A stretch of DNA of 20,295 nucleotides from CAYGWP01 sp964353455 (lineage in GTDB: Bacteria; Planctomycetota; Phycisphaerae; FEN-1346). The translations under genes and the position numbers were made by a program. This document shows, one piece after another, positions 1 through 7,869 of the stretch. The notes under the pieces were generated by a model. It worked only from the letters and a program-made list of their open reading frames with translations, ran no database searches and was not told the DNA's origin. The stretch is taken from NCBI GenBank assembly GCA_964353455.1, contig CAYGWP010000009.1, forward strand, positions 1 through 20,295. The letters are read 5' to 3'. Within the stretch, counting starts at the first letter, position 1. The number at the start of each line of letters is the position of its first letter.

Positions 1-2
1 AG

Positions 3-2762
3 GAGTGGAAGGCATACGAATCGATCTTCGTTGCGCCCCGGACGATTCCGCCCGGCGATGCGTGCCTGCGGTTCGGCCACTGGGAAACCAAGGGCGGCTA
101 CGTCTTCGATGCCGTGGAGTTGCTCCCCGCGCAGGCGGTCCACGCGCGCCGCGGCGACCTGGTTCTGGGCGAGGGCGAGATCATCCAGGGGAACGAGTAC
201 ACATTTGCCGCACCCTTCCGCGGCGAGTCGCGGAACTTTAGCCGCCCCCTCGCAGAATCGGCCTGCGGCTTCAACACAGACCGCTGGGTCTTCGGCCCCG
301 GAGGTGAGGTCGTCTATCGCCACCTCATCGGCGGCCGCAAACAGACTGCCGCAGAGGTCCAGGTCTCCGTGACGTGGTACGCGGCTGGGGAACTTGTGGT
401 CGAGGCATCCGCCGACAGCAAGTCGTGGCAGCCCCTCGGCACAATCGGCAAGGCCACGAGCAGCACGTTCCCGATTCCGGCCGCGAGGCTGCTGGCCAAT
501 GAAGTATGGATACGCCTCCGCGCCCAGCCGAGTTCGTCCGCCGGTTTAGCCGTCGCCGCAAACGGCGACGCCAATAAATCAAAGCGCCCCGTGCCGCCAT
601 CCCTCCAGGTGGGCGAATATGGCTACAAGGCCACGCTTGATGGCGACCCCGCGACTCTTGTTGGCCAGACGAGGTTCGTGGCCATCCGCCAAACCGACCC
701 GCGGCTGGCCGTGACCATCGAGGACGTGGGCGATGCCGTGCCGGGGGGGATGAATCTTATCTCGGCCCGCGTCACGAACCTCGCCACGAAGGCGGTTCCA
801 CTCGCGCCGCTGGCAACTACGCAAGGCGAGACAGGCCCGCCCGTAGCGGCTCCGGCGGCCAGGGAAGCGACCTTGCCGCCCGGTGACCATACGCTCCAAA
901 TTCAATATGTTTTGACGGGGGCCGGCACCCACAACGTGCGGCTGTCGCTGGGTGACAAGATCTTGTTCTCGGCCGAGACGACGCTGCGCGTGCCCGAACT
1001 TCATGACGCTTCCTACGGCGAGCGGCTGCCGGCCTCGACCGACCGGGCGGGCCTGTGGTGGTGCCCGTCGGGCTGGAAGGTCAGCCGCACGCGCCCGGCG
1101 CCGACTGCCGCAGGCCAGGCAGTTGTGATTCGGGCGGCGAAGAACGAGGCCGAGGCGGCCCAGGTGGTCGTGCGGCCGGCTGGCACGCTCCGGGGCTTCA
1201 CGGTGAAGGCCGAGGCTCTCGTGGGGCAGGGCGGGGCGGTCATACCGGCTGAAAATATCGAAATCCTTCGTGTCCGCTACGTTACGATCACGCAGCCGAC
1301 CGATGCCACCGGGTGCGTCGGTGAGTGGCCGGACCCCTTGCCGCCGCTCAAGGAACCGATCGAACTTGAGTCCGGCCGCAACCAGCCGCTCTGGGTCCGC
1401 GTGACCGTGCCGCGCGATGCCAAGGCGGGCACCTACGAGGGCCGGATCCGCCTTGCGGCCGACGGTTGGACGGCCGAAGTGCCCGTCAGGGTCGAGGTTT
1501 ATGACTTCGGCCTGCCTGACCGGATGGCGTGCCAAACCGCGCTGGGGTTCTCGCCGGGCAACGTGTGGAAGTACCAGAAACTTGAGCGGGCGGAAGACCG
1601 GCGGGCGGTCCTCGACAAGTACCTCGCCGACTTCAGCGCGCATCACATCTCGCCCTACGACCCCGCGCCGCTCGATCCCGTAAAGGTCAAGTGGCCGCCT
1701 CGGCCCAAGGGCCAGGCGACCGATAAAGACCTCACGCCGGAATTCGACTGGTCGCGCTGGGACGCCGCCATGCAGGCGGCCTTCGTCAAGTATCATTTCA
1801 ATACGTTTATGATCCACGTCCAGGGGATGGGCGGCGGGACGTTCCACGCCCGCGTCGAGCCGGAACTCCTCGGCTACAAGGAGGACGCCCCCGAGTACAA
1901 GGCCGCCTTCACGAACTACTGCCGCGCGGTCCAGGAACATCTCCGCGAAAAGGGGTGGCTTAAGTATGGATACATCTACTGGTTTGATGAGCCCGACAAG
2001 AAGGACTACGCGTTCGTGATGAACGGCTTCCGGAAACTCAAGGCGGCCGCGCCCGACCTACGCCGCATGCTGACCGAGCAGGTCGAGCCGGAACTCGTCG
2101 GCGGGCCGAACCTCTGGTGCCCCGTCACCCCCGAATACAACCACGCCCGCGCCGAGGAGCGCCGAAAAGAGGGCGATGAGTTCTGGTGGTACGTCTGCTG
2201 TGGCCCGAAGGCCCCCTTCGTCGCCCTTTTCATCGACCACCCGGCCACGGAACTCCGCGTCTGGCTCTGGCAGACCTGGCAGCGGAAGATCAACGGCATC
2301 CTCATCTGGGAGACCAACTACTGGACGAGCGACACGGCGTACACCGACAAGGCCCGTCCGCAGAACCCGTACGCCGACCCGATGAGTTGGGTCTCGGGCT
2401 ACGGCACGGCGAAGGGCGCGAAGCAGCCGTGGGGGAACGGCGACGGGCGGTTCATCTATCCGCCGGAGTCGGCCGCGAGCGCCTCGCCGCCTCATCCGGT
2501 CCTCGACGGGCCGGTCGATAGCATCCGCTGGGAGATGCTCCGCGATGGCATCGAAGATTACGAATATCTGGCCATCCTTCGGCGGCTGATTGCCGAGCGC
2601 AGCGCGAAACTGAGGGCCGATGAGCGGGCCAGGTACGAGGCGCTTCTGGAGGTGCCGCCCGAGATCACCAAGGACATGACGACCTTCACGCGCGACCCCG
2701 CTCCCATCGAGCGCCGACGCCACGAAATCGCCCGCGCCATCGAGACGCTCTCCAAGCCGTGA
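3..2762 (+). CDS. GH123/DUF4091-like glycoside hydrolase, 5' end outside the window
   Basis: The frame is open from base 3 with no credible start, so the gene begins upstream; 919 residues are visible. Residues about 1-230 look like galactose-binding/beta-sandwich material. From about residue 340 the pattern is that of the GH123 N-terminal sandwich: an NEAEAAQVVV motif, a 'PDPLPPL' stretch, 'WVRVTVPRDAKAGTYEGRI', then 'VYDFGLP' leading into the barrel. The barrel carries YWFDEPD; Asp662-Glu663 match the acidic pair that GH123 N-acetylgalactosaminidases use in substrate-assisted catalysis. The end, 'RWEMLRDGIEDYEYLAILRR', is typical of DUF4091. The true substrate is not known; many DUF4091 proteins are uncharacterised. 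It is convergent with the SGNH hydrolase gene and probably acts on exported or extracellular glycans. The family call is firm; the activity is inferred. Confidence 0.88.
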   Translation, partial: EWKAYESIFVAPRTIPPGDACLRFGHWETKGGYVFDAVELLPAQAVHARRGDLVLGEGEIIQGNEYTFAAPFRGESRNFSRPLAESACGFNTDRWVFGPGGEVVYRHLIGGRKQTAAEVQVSVTWYAAGELVVEASADSKSWQPLGTIGKATSSTFPIPAARLLANEVWIRLRAQPSSSAGLAVAANGDANKSKRPVPPSLQVGEYGYKATLDGDPATLVGQTRFVAIRQTDPRLAVTIEDVGDAVPGGMNLISARVTNLATKAVPLAPLATTQGETGPPVAAPAAREATLPPGDHTLQIQYVLTGAGTHNVRLSLGDKILFSAETTLRVPELHDASYGERLPASTDRAGLWWCPSGWKVSRTRPAPTAAGQAVVIRAAKNEAEAAQVVVRPAGTLRGFTVKAEALVGQGGAVIPAENIEILRVRYVTITQPTDATGCVGEWPDPLPPLKEPIELESGRNQPLWVRVTVPRDAKAGTYEGRIRLAADGWTAEVPVRVEVYDFGLPDRMACQTALGFSPGNVWKYQKLERAEDRRAVLDKYLADFSAHHISPYDPAPLDPVKVKWPPRPKGQATDKDLTPEFDWSRWDAAMQAAFVKYHFNTFMIHVQGMGGGTFHARVEPELLGYKEDAPEYKAAFTNYCRAVQEHLREKGWLKYGYIYWFDEPDKKDYAFVMNGFRKLKAAAPDLRRMLTEQVEPELVGGPNLWCPVTPEYNHARAEERRKEGDEFWWYVCCGPKAPFVALFIDHPATELRVWLWQTWQRKINGILIWETNYWTSDTAYTDKARPQNPYADPMSWVSGYGTAKGAKQPWGNGDGRFIYPPESAASASPPHPVLDGPVDSIRWEMLRDGIEDYEYLAILRRLIAERSAKLRADERARYEALLEVPPEITKDMTTFTRDPAPIERRRHEIARAIETLSKP

Positions 2763-2801
2763 GGTGGCGAGAACGCTGTTGTGGGACCATCTGCGAACAA
2801 T

Positions 2802-2911
2802 CCTCACCGCGGAGGACGCGGAGAACGCGGAGAAAGAAGTACTGATGGGTAAAGAAGAAAGAAGAAAGAGCCCTTGTTTTCTCTGCGGCCTCTGCGTTCT
2901 CCGCGGTTAGA
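2802..2911. repeat. Long imperfect inverted repeat built from CGCGGAG-type units, between convergent genes
   Basis: The left arm (2802-2836) contains three spaced CGCGGAG-type units (CCGCGGAG, GACGCGGAG, AACGCGGAG). The right arm (2877-2911) is its imperfect reverse complement, 27 of 35 positions by hand alignment, separated by a 40-nt purine-rich loop. It sits in the 169-bp gap between two converging genes, so its RNA hairpin could end transcription from both sides. Similar GCRGAG-rich palindromic repeats are, to my recollection, common in planctomycete and other environmental genomes. Confidence 0.7.
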
Positions 2912-2931
2912 GTTCAGGCCGACAGGGCCGA

Positions 2932-4167
2932 TCAGGGCAGAACCGTCACCTTAGCCTCGCCGCCGGCAACGCAGATGCTCTCGATCCGCAGTTCCTGCTC
3001 CGCGGGGTCGGCGAAGACCGGCTCGATCTGGAGCGTGTGCTCGGCGGCGTCGTCGAGGCCCTCGGCCAGGACCGGCGCCAGGAACGTGTTGCCGCCCAGG
3101 CGGCGGGCCAGTGTCCCTGCGTCCCAGAGGTCGGTGGCTGGGGCGTTCTTGTCGGCCTTCGGGAGGACGGGCTTGGAGTCGATGAGCGCCCGGAACTTGC
3201 CGGACTTCGGCGTCGATTCGCCGAAGAGCATGACCATGCTGCCGCTGAACCGCACCTTCAGCCGCGCGGGATTGGCCGGGCGCTCGGCGATTGCCTCGTC
3301 GTCCAGCCAGCGGGACATGAGCATATCAAAATACGCACTCACGACGTTCGGCCGCCCGATGCGCCACCCCGCGGGCAGCGGCTGGAGCGCCGAAATCCGC
3401 ACGCGGGCCGCCTTCATGTACGTGGAGGCGTAGAGCATCTTCTCGGGCGCAGCGCAGACGAGTTTCCCCTTTACCGCCTTCTCCAGCGCCGACCACGCCG
3501 CATCGGTGAAGAGCGCGTAGCCCTCATCGCCCGGATGGACGCCATCGACCGGCCAGAGGCGCGCCACGTCCTCCTTGCGGCGGCCGGTCCGCTCGACGGC
3601 CAGGGCAACGGCGTCCCCCGCCACGGTCCCGTACGCCTTGGCGATCGCAAGGTGGGCGTCGCGCCGCTTCATGCCCCCGAGGTCGCCGCGCTCCACGTTC
3701 CACCGGAACGGGAAGATGACCGGGAGGACCGGCGCGCGGCCGTCGAGGACGATCCGCCGAACCAGCGACTCGTACGAGGCCAGCGTCTCCGGATTATCTG
3801 AATAGATATCATCATTAGCCGAAAAGTCCAGGAGCACGAGGTCGGGCTTGTGCGCGAGCACGTCGCGCTCCAGCCGGAACACCCCCAGTTGCGACCCCGT
3901 GCCGCCGATCGCCGCATCGTGGAACTTCAGGTGCGCCTCCGGGTACGCCTCCTCCAGCCGCCGGGCGAACCGGCCCCGATAAGATGTGACCTGCGGGTCG
4001 CTCGCGTTCGCGCCCCACGTAAGCGATGCGCCGAAGAAGACGACGCTGAGGCGCTGGCCCGCCCGCGCGCGGCGGTCAAAGTCCTCGAAACTCGGCGTCG
4101 CGCCGCCTGCTTTCGCAGCCATCATCGCTCCAATCGCGGCAACAAGGATCGGCAAGATCATGCGCAT
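2932..4167 (-). CDS. Exported SGNH/GDSL-type hydrolase (esterase family)
   Basis: A 411-residue protein with an N-terminal signal peptide (hydrophobic run from residue 3, small residues to about 23). SGNH blocks are visible: block I FFGASLTWG with nucleophile Ser48, block II Gly89 in 'AAIGGTGS', block III Asn118 in 'FSANDD', and block V 'DGVHP' with Asp208 and His211. These form the catalytic set of the SGNH esterases, often acetyl esterases acting on glycans. The remaining ~150 residues at the C-terminus are unassigned, possibly a beta-sandwich. The start was chosen because GGAG lies 9 nt before this ATG; the ATG at 4173 is only 3 nt from GGAG, and an extension to 4356 would put about 60 non-signal residues before the signal peptide. 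Divergent from the 4Fe-4S gene. The specific substrate is unknown. Confidence 0.85.
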   Translation of the reverse strand: MRMILPILVAAIGAMMAAKAGGATPSFEDFDRRARAGQRLSVVFFGASLTWGANASDPQVTSYRGRFARRLEEAYPEAHLKFHDAAIGGTGSQLGVFRLERDVLAHKPDLVLLDFSANDDIYSDNPETLASYESLVRRIVLDGRAPVLPVIFPFRWNVERGDLGGMKRRDAHLAIAKAYGTVAGDAVALAVERTGRRKEDVARLWPVDGVHPGDEGYALFTDAAWSALEKAVKGKLVCAAPEKMLYASTYMKAARVRISALQPLPAGWRIGRPNVVSAYFDMLMSRWLDDEAIAERPANPARLKVRFSGSMVMLFGESTPKSGKFRALIDSKPVLPKADKNAPATDLWDAGTLARRLGGNTFLAPVLAEGLDDAAEHTLQIEPVFADPAEQELRIESICVAGGEAKVTVLP

Positions 4168-4268
4168 CGGCATTTTCTCCGCGAAGATTCCGCGGCCGAG
4201 CGTACCCGCGGACCCGGCGCACTTCAAGACGTTTCCGCGGCCGATGCCGCGACTGATGAATTCCGGGG

Positions 4269-4297
4269 CTGGAAAATCGGCTTCGGGAAGGTATAAT
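4269..4297 (+). promoter_or_regulatory. Candidate sigma70-type promoter for the 4383-12062 cluster
   Basis: A perfect -10 box TATAAT lies at 4292-4297. At 17-nt spacing the -35 is CTGGAA (4269-4274), only 3 of 6 matches to consensus. It is in the divergent gap and would give a leader of about 80 nt before the ATG at 4383. The -10 is strong for this GC-rich region; the -35 is weak. Confidence 0.5.
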
Positions 4298-4382
4298 TTC
4301 CCCCCAGTTCGTGCGGGGAGAGACTGCCGCGCAATGGACTCAGGACACCCTGCCACAGGGGCGGATGAGGGAGAGGGGCGAG

Positions 4383-5399
4383 ATGCTCACGGCGGCGGAA
4401 ATCAAGAGGCGGGCACGCGAACTCGGGGCCGATGCCGTGGCCATCGGCAACATCGAGCGATGGCAGGGCGCGCCCGTGCAGATGGACCCGCGCCAGGTAA
4501 TGCCCGAAGCGCGGTCGGTCATCGCGCTGGCGTTCCGCGTCTGCCGCGGCAGCCTCCGCGGCATCGAGGAGGGCACCTTCTTCAGCAACTATTCCTCGAT
4601 GGGCTACGGCGGCATAACGTATCTATTCATGCCGATGGTCGTCATGAACCTTGCCAGGACCATCGAGGACGAGGGATACGAGGCCATTCCCTACGGCCAC
4701 CAGAGCGACTGGCGGGCCATCGACAACGAGGGCGGCATGCGCCCGAACTACAGCCGGCCCGTCGCCCCCGGCCGCGCCGCCCCCGACGTCATGGTGCAAC
4801 TCCGCATCGCGGCCTACCTGGCGGGCCTGGGGGAGATCGGCTTCAGCAAGATGTTCCTGACGCCGCAGTTCGGCCCGCGAAACCGCGTGGGCATCGTCAT
4901 CACCGAGGCGGAACTGGAACCCGACCCGATCTACTCCGGCCCGCCCCTCTGCAACCGGTGCATGGCCTGCGTCAAGGCGTGTCCGGGCGGCGCCCTTAAG
5001 GCCGACAAGACCGTCAAGGTGGTTCTGGCCGGGCGCGAGGTCGAGTGGACCGACATCGACTGCAAGGCCTGCGACGTCTCCTTCCGCGGCGCACAGGCCG
5101 TCGATGAAGACATGACCGGCAAATCATATATGGATAAGATACTCGGCAGGTGGACCAGGCCCGGCTGGTGGTCGCCGTTCTACCGCAAGCCCCCCAACCT
5201 CTATAACACCGGCCAGGCGGTCTGCGGGGCGCGGGGCTGCACGCGGGCGTGCATCGTCTCGATGGAATCGCGCGGCGTCCTCCTCAACAGGTTCCACAAG
5301 CCCTTCCGCCGCGGCAAGCCCTGGCGAGTGGACTGGACGGACGTGGACCTCGGCGGACCCGCCGGCATCGACCCCGTCACGGGCAGGCAGTCAGACTAG
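4383..5399 (+). CDS. 4Fe-4S protein related to epoxyqueuosine reductase / reductive dehalogenase
   Basis: 338 residues, no signal peptide, so probably cytoplasmic. The N-terminus 'LTAAEIKRRARELGADAVAI' is the usual opening of the QueG/RdhA-like fold. A ferredoxin-type motif is complete at Cys190, Cys193, Cys196 and Cys200 (CNRCMACVKACP). The second cluster is not the standard CxxCxxCxxxCP: remaining cysteines are Cys227, Cys230, Cys281, Cys286 and Cys290 (CGARGCTRAC). QueG and RdhA are corrinoid/Fe-S reductases, but this protein is not clearly either, and no cobalamin ligand is evident. The start is the ATG behind GAGAGGGG; in-frame ATGs at 4311 and 4365 would add residues not expected in the family. 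First gene of a five-gene same-strand run, 34 bp before the permease, which suggests a redox step in the pathway rather than tRNA modification. Confidence 0.8.
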   Translation: MLTAAEIKRRARELGADAVAIGNIERWQGAPVQMDPRQVMPEARSVIALAFRVCRGSLRGIEEGTFFSNYSSMGYGGITYLFMPMVVMNLARTIEDEGYEAIPYGHQSDWRAIDNEGGMRPNYSRPVAPGRAAPDVMVQLRIAAYLAGLGEIGFSKMFLTPQFGPRNRVGIVITEAELEPDPIYSGPPLCNRCMACVKACPGGALKADKTVKVVLAGREVEWTDIDCKACDVSFRGAQAVDEDMTGKSYMDKILGRWTRPGWWSPFYRKPPNLYNTGQAVCGARGCTRACIVSMESRGVLLNRFHKPFRRGKPWRVDWTDVDLGGPAGIDPVTGRQSD

Positions 5400-5433
5400 G
5401 CAACTGGCGCGCAGGACCTCGCGTGGCAACCGC

Positions 5434-6729
5434 ATGACGACGAACTCAACCGCCTCGAAGACGCGGGTGCGGCTCCAGTGGGCCGTCCTGGGCCTGCTCT
5501 TCCTATCGACGGTGATAAACTATGTTGACAGGCAGGCCCTGTCTGTGCTGCTGCCGAGCCTCCGCCGCGACCTGGGCCTATCGAGCGAGGATTACGGCAA
5601 CATCACGGGCCTGTTCCAGGCGGTGTACGCCGTGGCGGGCGTGGCGATGGGCGCGTGGGTTGACCGCGTGGGCGTGCGGATGGGGCTGGGGCTGGCGGTG
5701 CTCGTGTGGTCTGCGGCGGCCATGATGCACGCCCTGGCGCGCGGGCCGTGGTCGCTGGGGGCGCTGCGGGTCCTGCTCGGGATAGGCGAGGGCGCGAACT
5801 GGCCGGCGGGCGGGAAGGCCGTGATGCGGTGGCTGCCGCCCGAGCGGCGGGCCCTTGGGATGGGCGTGTTCGACGGCGGCTCGGCGATCGGGGCGATCAT
5901 CGCCCCGCCGCTGGTCGTGTGGATCGCGACGAAGTGGGGCTGGCCGCAGGCATTCATCGCCACGGGCTTGATGGGCCTCGCGTGGCTGGCGCTATGGCTA
6001 TTGATTTATGATGATCCGTCGCGGCACCGCTGGCTGTCGCCGCAGGAGCGGGCTGCGGCGGCCGCGGCGCGCGGCGTCGAGGCCCCCGCCGAGGCGTTCT
6101 GGGTCGCGGCCCGACGATTGCTGGCGCAGAGGGCGCTCTGGGGCCTGGCCCTCGTGCGCTTTATCGCCACACCCGTCTGGTGGTTCTACGTCCTGTGGCT
6201 GCCGGACTACCTGGACCGCGGGCGCGGTTTCTCGCTGACGGAAATCGGCTGGTACGCATGGATACCCTTTCTGACGGCCGACCTCGGGAAGATCGCCGGC
6301 GGCTGGCTGTCGGACCGGTGGCTGGCGAGCGGGGCGAGCGCGACGCTGGCCCGCAAGTCAGTGATGGTCGCGGGGGCGTGTTTCATGGCGGCGGGGCTGA
6401 TGGTGGTTGAGGCGCCTACGGCGCCGGCCGCCGTCGCGTGGGTGTGCGCCGCCACTTTCGGTTTCGGCATGTGGAGCGCCAACATCCTGGCGCTGCACGC
6501 CGACTCGTTTCCGTCGCGCCTCCTGGGCCGCGCCATCGGGCTGACGGGCATGGCGGCGTCGGCCGGGGGGGCGCTCTTTACGCTGCTGGTGGGCCGCATC
6601 GTTGACGAGGCGGGGTACGGAGCAGTCTTCGGCGCCGCGGGAGCGCTGCCGGTTGCCGCGTGCGCGGCGCTGCTGCTGGCCGTGGGGCGGGTGCGGCCGT
6701 CCGAGAAGGAAGGGAATGCATCGACATGA
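5434..6729 (+). CDS. MFS permease, ACS (anion:cation symporter)-like
   Basis: 431 residues with about twelve hydrophobic segments. The first helix ends in 'VINYVDRQALSVLLPSLRRD', the signature of ACS-family MFS proteins such as hexuronate and galactonate carriers. The loop 'GAWVDRVGVRMG' is the MFS motif between helices 2 and 3, and 'LGIGEGANWPAGGKAVMRWL' is the conserved helix 4-5 region of this family. It should bring a small organic anion (a sugar acid is the likeliest) across the inner membrane. Its last codons overlap the next gene by 4 nt (ATGA), so the two are probably translationally coupled. The Shine-Dalgarno site before its own ATG is poor. The substrate is inferred from family and context only. 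Confidence 0.88.
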   Translation: MTTNSTASKTRVRLQWAVLGLLFLSTVINYVDRQALSVLLPSLRRDLGLSSEDYGNITGLFQAVYAVAGVAMGAWVDRVGVRMGLGLAVLVWSAAAMMHALARGPWSLGALRVLLGIGEGANWPAGGKAVMRWLPPERRALGMGVFDGGSAIGAIIAPPLVVWIATKWGWPQAFIATGLMGLAWLALWLLIYDDPSRHRWLSPQERAAAAAARGVEAPAEAFWVAARRLLAQRALWGLALVRFIATPVWWFYVLWLPDYLDRGRGFSLTEIGWYAWIPFLTADLGKIAGGWLSDRWLASGASATLARKSVMVAGACFMAAGLMVVEAPTAPAAVAWVCAATFGFGMWSANILALHADSFPSRLLGRAIGLTGMAASAGGALFTLLVGRIVDEAGYGAVFGAAGALPVAACAALLLAVGRVRPSEKEGNAST

Positions 6730-7778
6730 GTTCCGAGGCAAAGCCCGCGATCCGCTTCGTGGTCGGGTACCAGTTGCCCGAGGGGGACGAGGAATCGTTC
6801 GCCGAGATCGTGCGCGACTACCGCGACCATGTGGCGGAGGTGTACTTCCCGTGGGGCGACCAGCCGTCCGGCCGCGCGCCCCTTGCCGCGCGGCGCGGGT
6901 ACACCGACTGGTCGGCCCAGGAGCGGCTCGAGGAGGACCTTGCCGCGCTCCGCGGGATGGGCGTCGGCCTGGACCTCCTCTTCAACGCCGCATGTTACGG
7001 CGGCCTCGCGGCCAGCAGGTTCCTGGCGAACCAGGTGGTCTCGGTCATCGACCGCCTGGGCGAGCGCGTCGGCGGAATCCGGGCCGTGACTACCACGTCG
7101 CCGGCCGTCGCCCACGCCGTCAAGCGGCAGTTCCAGGATATAGAGGTCAGAGCATCAGTTAATATGAGGATCGGCACGGTGCAGGGGATGCGGTACCTGG
7201 CGGACCTCTTCGACGGCTACTGCGTGCAGCGCGAGTATAACCGCGACCTCGTGCGCCTCGGGGAGTTAAAATCATGGGCCGACGGCGCCGGCAAACGCCT
7301 CTACATGCTCGCCAACAGCGGGTGCCTGGCGTTCTGCTCCGGCCAGACGTTCCACGACAACCTCGTGGCCCACGAGCGCGAGGTCGATGAGGTCGAGAAC
7401 ATCCCGGACTGGACGCCGCACACCTGCTGGCGGTTGCTGGCGGACCGCGCCAACTGGCCGTTCATCCTCCAGGCCACGTGGGTCCGGCCCGAGGACCTGC
7501 ATCATTATGAAGGGCTCTTCGGGGCGGTCAAACTGGCGACGCGGATGCACTCCAGTCCGCGGCTGGTGATCGGGGCATACGCGGCCCGGCGGCATCGCGG
7601 AAACCTGCTGGACCTGCTGGAACCGGGATTCGCGCCGGCCCTGGCGCCGTATGTCCTGGACAACGGGAAGTTCCCGGACGGCTGGTTCGAGCACAGCACG
7701 CGTTGCGGCCGCCGGTGCGAGCAGTGCGGCTACTGCGCGCAGGTCCTCGAGCGCATCCTGACTCGCATGGACGCGTGA
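6726..7778 (+). CDS. Peptidase U32-like Cys-rich protein, probable Fe-S or metal binding
   Basis: 350 residues, no signal peptide or membrane helix. The centre resembles the U32 family (YhbU/UbiU-like TIM-barrel): strand 'VRASVNMRIGTV', then 'REYNRDLVRLGEL', then 'RLYMLANSGCLAFCSGQTFH' with Cys200, Cys204 and His210. In UbiU/UbiV, cysteines in this part of the fold hold a 4Fe-4S cluster. Cys234 could contribute. The C-terminus adds a tight CxxxCxxCxxC set (Cys327, 331, 334, 337) that could be a second cluster or a zinc site. The start is the ATG in the ATGA overlap with the permease stop, preceded by AAGGAAGGG; the same frame is open further upstream inside the permease but that reads as an out-of-frame extension. 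The family is a remote-similarity call; the role in this cluster is unknown. Confidence 0.65.
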   Translation: MSSEAKPAIRFVVGYQLPEGDEESFAEIVRDYRDHVAEVYFPWGDQPSGRAPLAARRGYTDWSAQERLEEDLAALRGMGVGLDLLFNAACYGGLAASRFLANQVVSVIDRLGERVGGIRAVTTTSPAVAHAVKRQFQDIEVRASVNMRIGTVQGMRYLADLFDGYCVQREYNRDLVRLGELKSWADGAGKRLYMLANSGCLAFCSGQTFHDNLVAHEREVDEVENIPDWTPHTCWRLLADRANWPFILQATWVRPEDLHHYEGLFGAVKLATRMHSSPRLVIGAYAARRHRGNLLDLLEPGFAPALAPYVLDNGKFPDGWFEHSTRCGRRCEQCGYCAQVLERILTRMDA

Positions 7779-7808
7779 CGCGGTCTGGGGCAAGGTTGTG
7801 CGAGGCAG

Positions 7809-7836
7809 GCGCGGCGGGCCGGGAGACCCGCCGCGC
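7809..7836. repeat. GC-rich palindromic repeat, copy 1, in the leader of the beta-helix gene
   Basis: Perfect 10-bp arms GCGCGGCGGG (7809-7818) and CCCGCCGCGC (7827-7836) flank an 8-nt centre. The same arms recur at 12108 and 12157. Short outer arms GGTTGT (7794-7799) and ACAACC (7838-7843) extend the symmetry. It lies between the U32-like gene and the Shine-Dalgarno site of the beta-helix gene and could fold as a strong hairpin in the operon mRNA, influencing read-through or RNA stability. Confidence 0.85.
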
Positions 7837-7869
7837 GACAACCTGCAACGGGAGGAGTCATCGAGATCC

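Noticed and set aside
579..1940. Long minus-strand open frame opposite the GH123-like gene
   Set aside because: It is a by-product of GC-rich codon usage on the plus strand; no domain, start site or neighbour supports it.
4199..4227. TTGAAG-17-TACGCT as a minus-strand promoter for the SGNH gene
   Set aside because: The -10 matches only 3 of 6 and the leader would be about 20 nt; too weak to list.
4168..4356. Extending the SGNH hydrolase start upstream to 4356
   Set aside because: It would place about 60 non-signal residues before a clear signal peptide and overlap the predicted promoter of the divergent gene.
7798..7869. GTG at 7798 as start of the beta-helix protein
   Set aside because: It would translate through the palindromic repeat to give an Arg/Gly/Pro-rich non-signal sequence, and GGGAGGAG lies after it, before the GTG at 7870.
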